64,000 nucleotides of DNA, from NCBI RefSeq assembly GCF_021049305.1, contig NZ_CP088081.1, positions 1,488,001 through 1,552,000 of the forward strand. Reading direction: 5' to 3'. Below the pieces are notes generated by a model, which searched no databases, was not told the origin of the DNA, and was given only the letters and a program-made list of their open reading frames with translations. Positions 27,049 through 41,825 of this stretch are shown piece by piece. A program made the position numbers and the translations under genes. How positions within the stretch are numbered: the first letter of the stretch is position 1; each line of letters opens with the position of its first letter. The stretch comes from Ideonella dechloratans. Its GTDB lineage: Bacteria > Pseudomonadota > Gammaproteobacteria > Burkholderiales > Burkholderiaceae_C.

Positions 27049-27780
27049 GTGAACACCATCACCAATCACCGCGCGCTGGCCGATCCCGGCACCCTGCGGC
27101 TGGACCATGCGATGCAGTTGCTGCAGCAGTCCGGTCACGGCGACCTGTGCGGCGCGCCGGGCAGCGTGGCCTGGCTGCAGGGGCTGATCGACGCCTTGTG
27201 CGACCTCTCCAGTCGGGACGCGCTGTCCGGGCTGGCCAATCGCCGGGCCTTCGAGGCGGCGCTGCTGCGTGAAATCGACCGGGTGGCCCGTTCAGGCGAG
27301 CCGGCCCTGCTCCTCATCCTGGACATCGACCACTTCAAGCGGGTCAACGACAGCTACGGGCACCGGGTGGGCGATCTGGTCATCACGGCGGTGGCCGAGA
27401 CGCTGCAGGAATGCGTGCGGCCGATGGACCTGCCGGCTCGCATCGGCGGCGAGGAGTTCGCCGTCATCCTGCCCAACTGTGCGCCGGCCTTCGCGTCGAC
27501 CGTGGCCGAGCGCCTGCGCACCCGCATCGAGAACCGCATCATCGAAATCAGCCCCTCCCAAGCCTTGGGTGTCACGGTCAGCATCGGTGGTGCCTTTGCG
27601 CCGCAGTGGGTGCGCTCGACCGCCTCCCTGTGGATCGAACGTGCCGACCTGCAGCTCTACCGGGCCAAGTCCGAGGGCCGCAACCGCACCTGTCTGGAAC
27701 CCACGCCCGTCTCCACGGTGAGTGCCGAGGAGAAAGGCCTGCTCTTCGGCGGCGCCGTGCCGGAGGACAACGACGCATGA
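27049..27780 (+). CDS. GGDEF diguanylate cyclase
   Basis: 243 residues from GTG 27049; ATG 27109 is an alternative and a start at 26935 seems too long. No membrane segment or known sensor domain is seen in the 65 residues before the catalytic domain. The GGDEF domain starts at DALSGLANRRAFE, has LLILDIDHFKRVND, and the signature reads RIGGEEF, an active variant. RPMD lies exactly five residues before GGEEF, matching the inhibitory I-site RxxD, so product feedback by c-di-GMP is expected. The stop overlaps the next start (ATGA), coupling it to the FlhG/MinD-like ATPase. Confidence 0.88.
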   Translation: MNTITNHRALADPGTLRLDHAMQLLQQSGHGDLCGAPGSVAWLQGLIDALCDLSSRDALSGLANRRAFEAALLREIDRVARSGEPALLLILDIDHFKRVNDSYGHRVGDLVITAVAETLQECVRPMDLPARIGGEEFAVILPNCAPAFASTVAERLRTRIENRIIEISPSQALGVTVSIGGAFAPQWVRSTASLWIERADLQLYRAKSEGRNRTCLEPTPVSTVSAEEKGLLFGGAVPEDNDA

Positions 27781-28577
27781 GCTCTTTCCCGAATCTGTCC
27801 GCGCCCGCTGCGGGCTCCACGCGGCAGGCCCGCATCACCGCCATCACCAGCGGCAAGGGCGGGGTGGGCAAGACCTTCTCCTCGGCCAACCTGGCGGCGG
27901 CCCTGGCGCGCCAGGGTCTGCGGGTCCTGGTGCTGGACGCCGACCTGGGCCTGGCCAACCTGGATGTGGTGCTGAACCTCTTTCCCAAGATCACGCTGCA
28001 CGACGTCTTCACCGGCAAGCATTCGCTGGAAGATGCGGTGATGCCGGCCCCCGGAGGCTTCTCGGTGCTGCTGGCCGGCTCGGGCATGGTCGAGTATTCG
28101 CGCCTGACCCCCGACGTGCGCGAGAAGCTGCTGGACGTCATCCGGCAGATGCGTCCCCACTTCGACCGCATCCTGCTGGACACCGGCGCGGGCATCTCCG
28201 ACGTGGTGCTTTACACCGTCTCGCTGGCCGACGAGGTGCTGATCGTCAGCACGCCGGAGCCCACCTCGCTGACCGACGCCTACGCCACCATCAAGGTGCT
28301 GGCCACCAGCCACGGCCGGCGCGACCTGCGTCTGCTGATCAACCAGGTGAACCGGCCCGGTGAGGGGCGGACCATCCGCGGCCAACTGCAGCAGGTGGTG
28401 GACCGCTACGTCACGCCTGGTCTGGACGCCCCCGTCAAACTGGAGTTCCTGGGTGAGATTCCCTCGGACCCGGCGGTGCGGGATGCGGTGGCTCGCCGAC
28501 AATTGCTGCTGGAATGCTTCCCCGGCAGCCCGGCCGCTCAAGCGATGGTGGCTGCCGCCACCCGCCTGAGCGCCTGA
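27777..28577 (+). CDS. MinD/FlhG-type ATPase
   Basis: 266 residues. A deviant Walker A motif, SGKGGVGKT, near residue 25, DADLGLANLDV as the switch region and LDTGAGISD as the Walker B-like segment place it in the MinD/ParA family. The closest layout is FlhG (YlxH), which controls flagellar number and placement, because no MinC or MinE gene is beside it and chemotaxis genes are close. The C-terminus AAATRLSA is not a clear amphipathic membrane helix as in MinD. It overlaps both neighbours by 1-4 bp, in the order cyclase-ATPase-globin. Confidence 0.82.
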   Translation: MSSFPNLSAPAAGSTRQARITAITSGKGGVGKTFSSANLAAALARQGLRVLVLDADLGLANLDVVLNLFPKITLHDVFTGKHSLEDAVMPAPGGFSVLLAGSGMVEYSRLTPDVREKLLDVIRQMRPHFDRILLDTGAGISDVVLYTVSLADEVLIVSTPEPTSLTDAYATIKVLATSHGRRDLRLLINQVNRPGEGRTIRGQLQQVVDRYVTPGLDAPVKLEFLGEIPSDPAVRDAVARRQLLLECFPGSPAAQAMVAAATRLSA

Positions 28578-28993
28578 TGAGCACCGACGACACCGAGAAC
28601 ACCCCCACCCCCGGCCCCACGCCGTTCGAGCAACTGGGGGGCGAGCCCGCCATCCGGGCCCTGGTGGACCGCTTCTACGACCTGATGGACCTGGAGCCGC
28701 GCTACGTGCTGCTGCGCTCGGTGCACGGCAGCACGCTGGACGACGCCCGCGACAAGCTGTTCTGGTTCCTGTGTGGCTGGCTGGGCGGCCCCAACCACTT
28801 CATCGACCGCTTCGGCCACCCGCGCCTGCGCGCCCGCCACCTGCCGTTCTCCATCGGCGTGGAGGAACGCAACCAGTGGCTGGCGTGCATGTTCCAGGCC
28901 ATGGAGGAGCAGGGCATCGAGCCCGGGCTGCGCACGCGGCTGGAGCGCTCGCTCTTCGAGACCGCCGACTGGATGCGCAACCGGCCGAACTGA
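28577..28993 (+). CDS. Group II truncated hemoglobin
   Basis: 138 residues. A 2-on-2 heme globin: TPFEQLGGEPAIRALVDRFYDLM at the start (core FEQLGGEPAIRALVDRFY), a CD region with LLRSVHG, the proximal heme histidine in RARHLPF and a Trp in the following helix (NQWLACM). Such globins bind oxygen or nitric oxide. The ATG overlaps the stop of the ATPase (TGATG), so it is translated together with a c-di-GMP cyclase and a flagellar-type ATPase; an oxygen-linked input is possible but unproven. Converges with the Smr gene across a 3-bp gap. Confidence 0.88.
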   Translation: MSTDDTENTPTPGPTPFEQLGGEPAIRALVDRFYDLMDLEPRYVLLRSVHGSTLDDARDKLFWFLCGWLGGPNHFIDRFGHPRLRARHLPFSIGVEERNQWLACMFQAMEEQGIEPGLRTRLERSLFETADWMRNRPN

Positions 28994-28996
28994 GCT

Positions 28997-29662
28997 TCAG
29001 GCGCCGGGGGTGTTCGCCGCGCCGTGGCGCCGGCTGCCCAGCAGCACGATCAGCGCGCCCGCCCCGCCTTGCGGGCCTGAGGCCTGCGCGAACGCGATCA
29101 CCTCCTGGCGCTGGGCCAGCCAGCGCTGCACCTTGGCCTTGAGCACCGGCTCGCGCCCTGGCGAGCCCAGGCCCTTGCCGTGCACCACCCGCAGGCAGCG
29201 GCGGCTGTGCTGGTGGGCCTGTCGGATGAAGCCGGCCAGGGCCTCGCGGGCCTCGTCGCGCCGCAGGCCGTGCAGGTCCAACTCGCCCTGGATGCTCCAG
29301 TGGCCGCGGCGCAGCTTGCTCACCACGTCGGGGCCGATGTCCGGCCGACGAAAGCTCAGGCCATCGTCGGTCAGCAGCAGGGATTCCACATCCACCTCGT
29401 CCGAGAGGGCGGCCTTCAGTGCCGCCTGCTCGTCCAGCTCACGCTGGCGGGGAATGGGCTCGGGCAGAGGGCGACTGGCCACGGCCCGGTCGGCCCGCCG
29501 CAGGGGCTGCACAGGGCCCACGGCACGGCTGAACAGGTGGCGCTCGGCTTCGGCGCGGGCCTGCTCGGCGGCCAGGCGGGCGCGTTCGGCTTGCGCTTCA
29601 GCCTCGGCACGGCGCAGCTCGGCGCGCAAGCGGCCCAGGTCCTGCAGTCCGTGTCCCTTCAT
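28997..29662 (-). CDS. Smr-domain protein
   Basis: 221 residues. The C-terminal half is an Smr domain: LDLHGLRRDEAREALAGF and LRVVHGKGLGSPG, with the two conserved His-Gly motifs, then VIAFAQASGPQGGAGALIVLL. Smr domains are nicking nucleases or ribosome-associated RNA nucleases. The N-terminal 60 residues are a highly charged helix (ELRRAEAEAQAERARLAAEQ) likely to form a coiled coil. AGAGGAAG precedes the ATG by about 8 nt. It is the small stand-alone type common in proteobacteria. Confidence 0.88.
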   Translation of the reverse strand: MKGHGLQDLGRLRAELRRAEAEAQAERARLAAEQARAEAERHLFSRAVGPVQPLRRADRAVASRPLPEPIPRQRELDEQAALKAALSDEVDVESLLLTDDGLSFRRPDIGPDVVSKLRRGHWSIQGELDLHGLRRDEAREALAGFIRQAHQHSRRCLRVVHGKGLGSPGREPVLKAKVQRWLAQRQEVIAFAQASGPQGGAGALIVLLGSRRHGAANTPGA

Positions 29663-29737
29663 CGCATGTCTTCCTCTGGCAAGGCGCTAGCCTACAACAG
29701 CCGGCAGACACGGGCCGATGACAGGGCCTCGCCGGAC

Positions 29738-30412
29738 TCAGAGCAGCCCGCGTTCCGCGAAGCTCACCACCTCGCCGGCGCCCACCACCAGGTGGTCCAG
29801 CACCCGCACGTCCACCATCTGCAGCGCCGTCTTGAGCGACTGGGTGAGGAACTCGTCGGCCTTGGACGGCTCGGCCAGGCCCGAGGGGTGGTTGTGCGCC
29901 AGGATCACCGCGCCGGCGTTCAGGTCCATGGCCTGGCGCAGCACCTCGCGCGGGTAGACGCTGGTCTGGGTGAGGGTGCCGGTGAACAGCTCGCGCCACT
30001 CGATCAGGCGGTGCTGGCTGTCCAGGAAGAGCACGCCGAAGACCTCCTTTTCGCGCCGGGCCAGGTGCAGGCTGACGTAGTCCTTCACGGTGCGGGGCGA
30101 GTCGAACACCGGGCCGCGTTCCAGCGGCTGGCGCAGGGCGCGGCGGGCCATTTCCATCACCGCGGCCAGCTCGGCCCGCTTGGCTGGGCCCAGGCCCTTG
30201 ATGCGGCGGAAGTCCTCCGCCTGGGCCTGCAGCAGGCCGCCGAAGCCGGCGAAGTGGCCCAGCAGCTCGTCGGCCAGCATCAGCACGCCCTTGCCCTTCA
30301 GGCCGGTGCGCAGCAGCAGGGCCAGCAGTTCCGCGTCCGCCAGGGCCGCCGGCCCCTGGGCCAACAGCTTCTCCCGCGGGCGCAATGCCGCGGGCAGATC
30401 CTTCAATGACAT
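29738..30412 (-). CDS. radC: RadC family JAB-domain protein
   Basis: 224 residues. An N-terminal helix-hairpin-helix-like part ([18 protein letters not shown]) is followed by a JAB/MPN metalloprotease-like domain with the motif [15 protein letters not shown]. The RadC name is historical; a direct role in DNA repair is not established. ATG 30412 gives the family start [17 protein letters not shown]. It is divergent from fkpB across about 100 bp. It is chromosomal in context (beside fkpB-ispH), not in a plasmid-type antirestriction setting. Confidence 0.92.
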   Translation of the reverse strand: MSLKDLPAALRPREKLLAQGPAALADAELLALLLRTGLKGKGVLMLADELLGHFAGFGGLLQAQAEDFRRIKGLGPAKRAELAAVMEMARRALRQPLERGPVFDSPRTVKDYVSLHLARREKEVFGVLFLDSQHRLIEWRELFTGTLTQTSVYPREVLRQAMDLNAGAVILAHNHPSGLAEPSKADEFLTQSLKTALQMVDVRVLDHLVVGAGEVVSFAERGLL

Positions 30413-30514
30413 TCCTCGCTCCCCGGGCGGGGAAAGACCGCGTTCCCGGTGTGCCCCGGGCGCCACGGCCTGCCCCGTAAAATCGGGCCAGACTATCAGC
30501 GCGAGCCACACCCT

Positions 30515-30958
30515 GTGAATACCATCCAGCCGGGATCCTTCCTCACCTTGCACTACCGCCTGGCCGGGCCCGACGGTGCGGATGTGGTCACCACCTTCAA
30601 TGACCAGCCTGCCACCCTGATGCTGGGCAGCGGCCAGCTGGCGCCCGCCTTCGAGGCCAAGCTGCTGGGGCTGGAAGAGGGCGCGCGCGCCAGCTTCACC
30701 CTCGCGCCCGGCGAGGCCTTCGGCGAGCGCAACCCCGAGATGGTCCAGCGCGTCAGCCTGGCCCTGCTGCGCGAGCATGGCGATCCGGAAGCCGAGTACA
30801 ACGTCGGTGACGTGGTGGAGTTCCCCACGCCGGACGGCCAGGGCCGTTTCGCTGGCGTGCTGCGCGAGCTGCTGGGCGACAGCGCGGTGTTCGACTTCAA
30901 CCACCCGCTGGCCGGGCAGGCCGTGACCTTCGAGGTCCAGGTCATCGGGGTGCTCTGA
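30515..30958 (+). CDS. fkpB: FKBP-type peptidyl-prolyl isomerase, FkpB/SlpA type
   Basis: 147 residues. A small FKBP with an inserted flap domain: [40 protein letters not shown] and [10 protein letters not shown], then [17 protein letters not shown], the pattern of SlyD/SlpA proteins. It lacks the His-rich tail of SlyD, favouring FkpB. The start is GTG 30515. A -10-like TAAAAT lies at 30478-30483. ispH begins 1 bp after the stop, the same order as in many proteobacteria, which supports the name. Confidence 0.88.
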   Translation: MNTIQPGSFLTLHYRLAGPDGADVVTTFNDQPATLMLGSGQLAPAFEAKLLGLEEGARASFTLAPGEAFGERNPEMVQRVSLALLREHGDPEAEYNVGDVVEFPTPDGQGRFAGVLRELLGDSAVFDFNHPLAGQAVTFEVQVIGVL

Positions 30959-30959
30959 G

Positions 30960-31937
30960 ATGACGGTGAACGCACAACCGGGCGACATCCTGCTGGCCGA
31001 GCCGCGCGGCTTCTGCGCCGGCGTGGACCGGGCCATCGAGATCGTCGAGCGCGCCCTGAAGATCCACGGCGCGCCGATCTATGTGCGCCACGAGATCGTG
31101 CACAACACCTATGTGGTCAACGACCTCAAGGCCAAGGGCGCCATCTTCATCGAGGACCTGGCCGACGTGCCCGAAGGCGCCACCCTGGTGTTCTCGGCCC
31201 ACGGCGTGCCCAAGGCCGTGGAGACCGAGGCGGCGGCGCGGGGCTTTCGCGTCTTCGACGCCACCTGTCCGCTGGTGACCAAGGTGCATGTGGAAGTGGC
31301 CAAGCTCTCCAAGGAGGGCTACCAGTTCATCATGATCGGTCACAAGGGCCACCCCGAGGTGGAAGGCACCATGGGCCAGCTGCACGAGGGCATCTTCCTG
31401 GTCGAAGATGCCGCGGATGTGGCCACCGTGCCGGTGACCCGCCCCGACAAGCTGGCCGTGGTCACCCAGACCACGCTCAGCGTGGACGACGCGGCAGAGA
31501 TCCTGGCCGCGGTGAAGACCCGCTTCCCGCAGGTGCGCGAGCCCAAGAAGCAGGACATCTGCTATGCCACCCAGAACCGGCAGGACGCCGTCAAGGTGCT
31601 GGCACCGGCGGTGGACGTGGTCATCGTGGTGGGCAGCCCCACCAGCTCCAACAGCAACCGTCTGCGTGAGCTGGCCGAGCGCCTGGGCACGCCGGCCTAC
31701 ATGGTCGATTCGGCCTCGGACCTGCAGCCTGAATGGCTGGCTGGGCGGCCGCGCGTGGGCCTGACCGCCGGCGCCTCTGCCCCCGATGTGCTGGTGCAGG
31801 CCGTGATCGCCCGGCTCAAGGAACTGGGCTCGGTGTCGGTGCGGCACATGCCCGGCGTCAAGGAGACGACCGAGTTCCCGTTGCCCAAGGGGCTGGGGGA
31901 CAAGTCCATGGCCGAGTTCGCCGCCTCGCGATCCTGA
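30960..31937 (+). CDS. ispH: 4-hydroxy-3-methylbut-2-enyl diphosphate reductase IspH
   Basis: 325 residues. Last step of the MEP pathway, giving IPP and DMAPP. The three cysteines that bind the iron-sulfur cluster are present in [18 protein letters not shown] and [10 protein letters not shown]; the catalytic Glu region GTMGQ and the phosphate-binding SSNSNRL are also seen. ATG 30960 immediately follows fkpB. With ispA and dxs at 50.8-53.6 kb, the window carries the first and last MEP enzymes and a prenyl transferase. Confidence 0.96.
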   Translation: MTVNAQPGDILLAEPRGFCAGVDRAIEIVERALKIHGAPIYVRHEIVHNTYVVNDLKAKGAIFIEDLADVPEGATLVFSAHGVPKAVETEAAARGFRVFDATCPLVTKVHVEVAKLSKEGYQFIMIGHKGHPEVEGTMGQLHEGIFLVEDAADVATVPVTRPDKLAVVTQTTLSVDDAAEILAAVKTRFPQVREPKKQDICYATQNRQDAVKVLAPAVDVVIVVGSPTSSNSNRLRELAERLGTPAYMVDSASDLQPEWLAGRPRVGLTAGASAPDVLVQAVIARLKELGSVSVRHMPGVKETTEFPLPKGLGDKSMAEFAASRS

Positions 31938-33347
<1,410 letters not shown>

Positions 33348-33375
33348 GCCTGCCGGGCCGCCCATCCTGTCCGGT

Positions 33376-37659
<4,284 letters not shown>

Positions 37660-37700
37660 GCGCGGCTGGAGGCGGTGGGCGAGATTCCCACGCGAGCCGC

Positions 37701-37730
37701 TTGCTGAACTTCAAAAGCCTGCGCTAGAAT
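37701..37730 (+). promoter_or_regulatory. Promoter of tRNA-Ser
   Basis: TTGCTG (37701-37706) and TAGAAT (37725-37730) are separated by 18 bp, a good sigma-70 pair, placing the start of transcription near 37737, about 75 bp before the tRNA. Confidence 0.55.
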
Positions 37731-37812
37731 GCACAGCTTCACTCGGTGGTGACCACCCCAGGGTGAAAGTCTTCAGGAACGCTTCTCGAAGCACCTGAAA
37801 ACGCCGCTTTCA

Positions 37813-37903
<91 letters not shown>

Positions 37904-37947
37904 AAAGCGTTTCGGCGCCGTCTGCAGAAGACCGCTGAAACGGCATG

Positions 37948-37972
37948 AAGCCCCGCCAGACGGGGCTTTTTT
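37948..37972 (+). terminator. Intrinsic terminator of tRNA-Ser
   Basis: AAGCCCCG and CGGGGCTT form an 8-bp stem with a CCAGA loop, running directly into six T residues (37967-37972): a textbook rho-independent terminator 45 bp after the tRNA. Confidence 0.9.
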
Positions 37973-38015
37973 GCGTCTGGAGGCGTCTGCCATATGTCGA
38001 CGCCGTCAGGCGGGT

Positions 38016-40556
38016 TCAATCGGCAGCGGGCGCGCGCGGCAACTCGATCCAGAACTCGCAGCCCTGGCCGGACGGCGTCTCGGACAGGCCGATCCGCCCT
38101 TCCATGGCCTCCATCAGGCGCTGGGACACGGCCAAGCCCATGCCGTGTCCTTCGACTGTCTGTCCCTCCTGGCGCAGACGCGAGAAGGGCTGGAACAAGC
38201 GGGCGCGGAATTCGGGGGGGATGCCGGGACCGGTGTCGCCCACCGTGATGCGCACCTTGGCCGTTGCGGAAACCACGGAGATCCGGACCGCGCCGGCTTC
38301 CCGGTTGTACTTGATGGCGTTGGACAGCAGGTTCAGCAGCACCTGCTTGAGCCGGGTCCGGTCCGCCCGCACTCGCACTGCGTGTTCGGGAGGCAAGGTC
38401 AGCGCGATTCTTCGGGCATCTGCCAGCGGGCGCATCAGGCTGACACACTCGCGCAGCAGTTCGCCCATGGCCAACGGCCGGCAGTCGACCGTGACCCGGC
38501 CCGCCTCGACGGCCGACAGATCCAGCACGTCGTTGATGAGCGTCAGCAGGTGGCGCCCTGCCGTGAGGATTTCGCGGACATAGCCCGCGTGCCGGGCATC
38601 GGCTGGAGGGTCCAGATCCATCAGTTGCGCAAAGCCGAGGATGGCATTCAGCGGGGTGCGCAGCTCATGACTCATCCGCGAGAGAAAGCTGGTCTTGGCT
38701 TCGTTGGCCCGCTCGGCACTCAGCTTGGCCTCCAGCAGTTCCTCGTGGTGGCGCAGGTCTTTCGCGCAGTCCTGGAAGAGGTGGTACAGGTAGCGCGCCT
38801 GACCTTGCCGGTCGGTGACCACGCCGGTGTCGTGGCGAACGCTGAGCATCGCGCCGTCGGCCAACTGAAGGCGGAGCAGGCCGCTCCAGCGACCGCCCTG
38901 CTTGGCCATCTGGCGGGCTTGGCGAAGGGCCTCCTCGCGTTCGGAGGGCAGGATCAGATCGCGCAGCCGAAGCTGTGACAGATCGCCGCCCTCCAATCGC
39001 AGCAACTGGCGTGCCGCCCGGTTCACATGCAGGATGCGGCCGTCCATCTCGGTGATGCAGGCGCATTGGTCGGTGTGGTCGAAGACCTGGGCAAACTTTT
39101 GCGCCCGCGCCTCGGCCTGTCGCAGTCGGGTGAGGTCCTGGACCGTCCCGATCCAGCGCCGGGGCTGGCCAGGCAGGAGCTCCAGCGTGCCGGTGACCAC
39201 GAGGTGGCGAGTGCCCAGGCTCGGATGCCGATACCGGAAGCTGACCTGGGTGGTGCCCTGGCGTCTGAGGGCTGCGAGACCTCGCAGCACCGCAAGGCGA
39301 TCGTCCGGCAGCACGCCGCCGTGGAGTCGGGGCAGGGACAGGGCGCCGCCGAGGCCATCCGTGCCCAGCAGTTCGTTCAGCAAGGCGCTGCCCGTCAGCT
39401 GCTGGCAGTGGGCGTCGTAGACCCAGTGCGCCATCTGGGCGCTGTGCTGGGCCTGCAGCAAGCGGGCCTGTGCCTGGACGAGATGCTGGCTCTGCCGCTC
39501 GGCCTCGGTGACATCTTCCAGCAGGATCAGCCCGTGGGTGTGAATCCCGTCGTCACTGTGGATGGGGGAGCAGCGCAGCTCGATGACCTGGTCAGGATGG
39601 GGGCGGAAGCGCACCGTGTCGTTGCCGGCGGCATGGGCTTGGATGTGCGTGCGCAACGATAGCAAGGTGGGGGCGCAGTCGGTGCTGCCGGCCGGGCAGA
39701 GGGGGCCCAGCAACTGTGCGGGGGGAACATCCGCGAGCCGGGCTGCGGCCTGGTTGGCCCACACCACCGGCATGTCGGGGTGGCAGCGGTCCACGATCAG
39801 GATGCCGGTCCGGCTGCCCTGGGTGGCACGCTCCAGCAGGCGCAGGCGCTCCTCGATCTCCTTGAGCGCGGTGATGTCGGTCCGGATGGACACGAACTCC
39901 GTGATGTGTCCTTGTTCGCCCCGAATGGGCACGATGGTGGACTGCACCCAGTAGTACCGGCCAGCCTTGCTGCGGTTGCACAGCACCCCCTGCCACACGT
40001 CGCCCCGCGTGATCGTTCCCCACATTTCCCGGTACAAGCTGTCCGGATGGCGGCCGGAACGCAGCAGGCCGTGGGTGCGGCCAATCAGCTCCTCGCGTCG
40101 GTAGCCGCTGATCTGGCAGAAGCGGTCGTTCACCTCGGTGATCACCCCTTGGCGATCGGTGACGCTGAAGATGGCGTGCTCGTCCAGCGCCATGCGCTCG
40201 GTCTGTCCCGTCGGCGTGAGGGCTGTGTCCTCCGGTTCGGCGGCGGGGGCGCTGGGTGCGCCTGCCAGCGTCTGCCGCCATTGGTGGAGCAAGTTCAGCA
40301 ACTCGAACCGGGTGCTTCGGTAGTCCTGGCCCAGCAGCCCGGGGGCCTGCGCCTGCAAGGCCTGTCCCGGCGCGCGCCAGGCCGGACCGCCATGCTCGGA
40401 CAGCCACTGTCCCAGGCTTCGAAGGTGGCTCACCAGCCCGGGCCGACGGTCCGGAGAGACCTCGCTCAAGGCCAGGAGGCTGATGGCGCTGTCCAGGGCA
40501 TCCAACAGGGGCTGGGCAGGGAAGTCTGCTTCGAAGTCCGGGGTGGCGTGGCTCAT
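38016..40556 (-). CDS. Soluble multi-PAS sensor histidine kinase
   Basis: 846 residues from ATG 40556; no transmembrane segments, so cytoplasmic. After an unassigned 120-residue N-terminus come several PAS-like domains: about 130-250 (ITEVNDRFCQISGYRREELIGRTH, core FCQISGYRREELIG), about 260-370, 400-510 and 520-640 (ACITEMDGRILHVNRAARQLL). The kinase core has the phospho-His in FLSRMSHELRTPLN, N-box LLNLLSNAIKY, GDTGPGIP and GHGMGLAVS. It lacks a receiver domain, and no response regulator is adjacent. It is divergent from a TetR regulator, with a 20-bp palindrome between them that may control it. It faces the tRNA-Ser terminator at its 3' end. The signal is unknown; one PAS could bind heme or flavin but nothing proves it. 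Confidence 0.9.
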   Translation of the reverse strand: MSHATPDFEADFPAQPLLDALDSAISLLALSEVSPDRRPGLVSHLRSLGQWLSEHGGPAWRAPGQALQAQAPGLLGQDYRSTRFELLNLLHQWRQTLAGAPSAPAAEPEDTALTPTGQTERMALDEHAIFSVTDRQGVITEVNDRFCQISGYRREELIGRTHGLLRSGRHPDSLYREMWGTITRGDVWQGVLCNRSKAGRYYWVQSTIVPIRGEQGHITEFVSIRTDITALKEIEERLRLLERATQGSRTGILIVDRCHPDMPVVWANQAAARLADVPPAQLLGPLCPAGSTDCAPTLLSLRTHIQAHAAGNDTVRFRPHPDQVIELRCSPIHSDDGIHTHGLILLEDVTEAERQSQHLVQAQARLLQAQHSAQMAHWVYDAHCQQLTGSALLNELLGTDGLGGALSLPRLHGGVLPDDRLAVLRGLAALRRQGTTQVSFRYRHPSLGTRHLVVTGTLELLPGQPRRWIGTVQDLTRLRQAEARAQKFAQVFDHTDQCACITEMDGRILHVNRAARQLLRLEGGDLSQLRLRDLILPSEREEALRQARQMAKQGGRWSGLLRLQLADGAMLSVRHDTGVVTDRQGQARYLYHLFQDCAKDLRHHEELLEAKLSAERANEAKTSFLSRMSHELRTPLNAILGFAQLMDLDPPADARHAGYVREILTAGRHLLTLINDVLDLSAVEAGRVTVDCRPLAMGELLRECVSLMRPLADARRIALTLPPEHAVRVRADRTRLKQVLLNLLSNAIKYNREAGAVRISVVSATAKVRITVGDTGPGIPPEFRARLFQPFSRLRQEGQTVEGHGMGLAVSQRLMEAMEGRIGLSETPSGQGCEFWIELPRAPAAD

Positions 40557-40624
40557 GAGGGCGGCCCTGGCCGTTCCCGTGCTCGAATGCACACCGGGAG
40601 GCCAGCGATCTGACTGCAAACCCT

Positions 40625-40644
40625 GTAGCGTACGCGTACGTTAC
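40625..40644. promoter_or_regulatory. 20-bp palindrome, candidate TetR operator
   Basis: GTAGCGTACGCGTACGTTAC is an inverted repeat with only one mismatched pair; the central 12 bp CGTACGCGTACG are perfect. It lies in the divergent region between the histidine kinase (68 bp upstream of its ATG) and the TetR gene (154 bp upstream of its ATG). TetR-family regulators usually bind such sites beside their own gene. Confidence 0.6.
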
Positions 40645-40798
40645 ATCTGGCATTCGATGGGCTTACCCCTAATTCATGGGGGATGAAAAGCCCTGCCCGG
40701 GATGGGCCCTCCCGCCAGGGGGGGCCGTGGCGAGCGCCCGCTGGGCAAGAATCTTCTGCCGCCTTCCCCTGGCGAGCCTTGTCCTGCCGATAGACCGA

Positions 40799-41449
40799 AT
40801 GCCCTGTCCTCCCGCCTCCCCTGTCCGCGTTCGCAGACGCAGCGAAGCCGCGCGGGAAGCCTTGCGAGCACGGTTGGTGGACACCGCCATGAGGCTCTTT
40901 CGAGAAGGCGGCGAGCGAGCGGTGTCGATGCGGCTCCTGGCCCGGGAAGTGGGCATCTCCACGATGGCCCTCTACACCTACTTCCCCACGAAGGCCCATC
41001 TGATGCATCACATCTGGACGGACGTGCTGCGACTGGCCTGTGTTCGTGGGGAAGAGGCGGCGGCGGCGTCTCCGTGTGACTGGAGCCGGCTCGACGCCTG
41101 CCTGCAGGGCTTTCTGACCTACTGGATGGACCACCCCGATCATCTGCGTGAGATCCTTCGGGCCTGGCAGGCCGACGGCGATGGGCAAGGGCCACCCACC
41201 TGGTTCCATGCGCAGTGTGTTCAGCTGGATCAGCTGCTGCGCCCCTTGTCGTCGCCGCGTGACGAGGAGGTGCGGATGGCGGAGTGTCGGGACCAGATCC
41301 TGACCCAGATGCTCGGTGCCCAGATGCTGCTGCTGGTCCATGCCCAGGCGCCCCGCGCGACGCGCCAGCGCCTGATCGAGAACACGACTCGCACGGCCCT
41401 GGCCTCGCTGCGAGCCCGGATGAATCCGGAAGGCGCCGCGGGGGCGTGA
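40799..41449 (+). CDS. TetR/AcrR-family transcriptional regulator
   Basis: 216 residues from ATG 40799, chosen because the conserved TetR N-terminus begins soon after (RARLVDTAMRLFREGG); a longer reading to 40676 adds unlikely sequence, and no ribosome site is obvious for either. The helix-turn-helix is VSMRLLAREVGISTMALYTYFPTKAHL (core VGISTMALYTYFPTK). The C-terminal ligand domain, about 70-205, contains several Trp and His residues (YWMDHPDHLREILRAWQ). TetR proteins are ligand-responsive repressors. A near-perfect palindrome lies in the divergent region to the kinase gene, suggesting it controls itself and/or that kinase. The effector is unknown. Confidence 0.85.
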   Translation: MPCPPASPVRVRRRSEAAREALRARLVDTAMRLFREGGERAVSMRLLAREVGISTMALYTYFPTKAHLMHHIWTDVLRLACVRGEEAAAASPCDWSRLDACLQGFLTYWMDHPDHLREILRAWQADGDGQGPPTWFHAQCVQLDQLLRPLSSPRDEEVRMAECRDQILTQMLGAQMLLLVHAQAPRATRQRLIENTTRTALASLRARMNPEGAAGA

Positions 41450-41454
41450 GCCGG

Positions 41455-41469
41455 TTTACCCATCTTTAC
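41455..41469 (-). promoter_or_regulatory. CpxR-type box GTAAA-N5-GTAAA
   Basis: Read on the minus strand, GTAAAGATGGGTAAA is an exact GTAAA-N5-GTAAA direct repeat, the consensus bound by CpxR in enterobacteria. It lies about 80 bp upstream of a small membrane protein gene and about 360 bp upstream of an OmpR/CpxR-like regulator, so autoregulation is plausible. Confidence 0.5.
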
Positions 41470-41546
41470 GGTCCGGCCAACGCGGGCTAACGCAGCTTCC
41501 TCAGCATTCCGGGGATGCCCGATCAGGGCTCGGAAAGGATGCCGAG

Positions 41547-41801
41547 ATGAAGCGTTCGACCTGGGGCGGACGGCAGGCCAGTGTGGCCCTGCTGGGGTTG
41601 GTGTTGGTGATGCTGGGTGGCTTGGGCGTGGTGGCCCTGGCTTCCGCCCGGGCCATGCCTTCCCCCGGCGCAGGCCAGCCGATGCTGGAGACGCCCCATG
41701 GTGACCGCTTGCCGTCGGAGCGCCGCCACAAAGAGACACAAGGTGACCAGCGGCCGCCCAACGCCGAAGGGCTGCGCGCACCGCTGGCGCTTGTGTCGTG
41801 A
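41547..41801 (+). CDS. Small membrane-anchored or exported protein of unknown function
   Basis: 84 residues. A short basic N-terminus (MKRSTWGGRQ) is followed by a strong hydrophobic stretch (about 12-33, rich in Val, Leu and Gly) ending in ALASARA, which could be a signal peptide or a single membrane anchor. The remaining 48 residues are polar and Pro/Arg-rich (PHGDRLPSERRHKETQ). A purine-rich GGAAAGGATG segment lies upstream of the ATG. It sits between the CpxR-like box and the two-component genes, 24 bp before the regulator, so it is probably the first gene of that operon. It does not carry the LTxxQ motifs of CpxP/Spy. No family is recognised. Confidence 0.5.
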   Translation: MKRSTWGGRQASVALLGLVLVMLGGLGVVALASARAMPSPGAGQPMLETPHGDRLPSERRHKETQGDQRPPNAEGLRAPLALVS

Positions 41802-41825
41802 TCGATCGAAGTAGAGGGAGTTACC

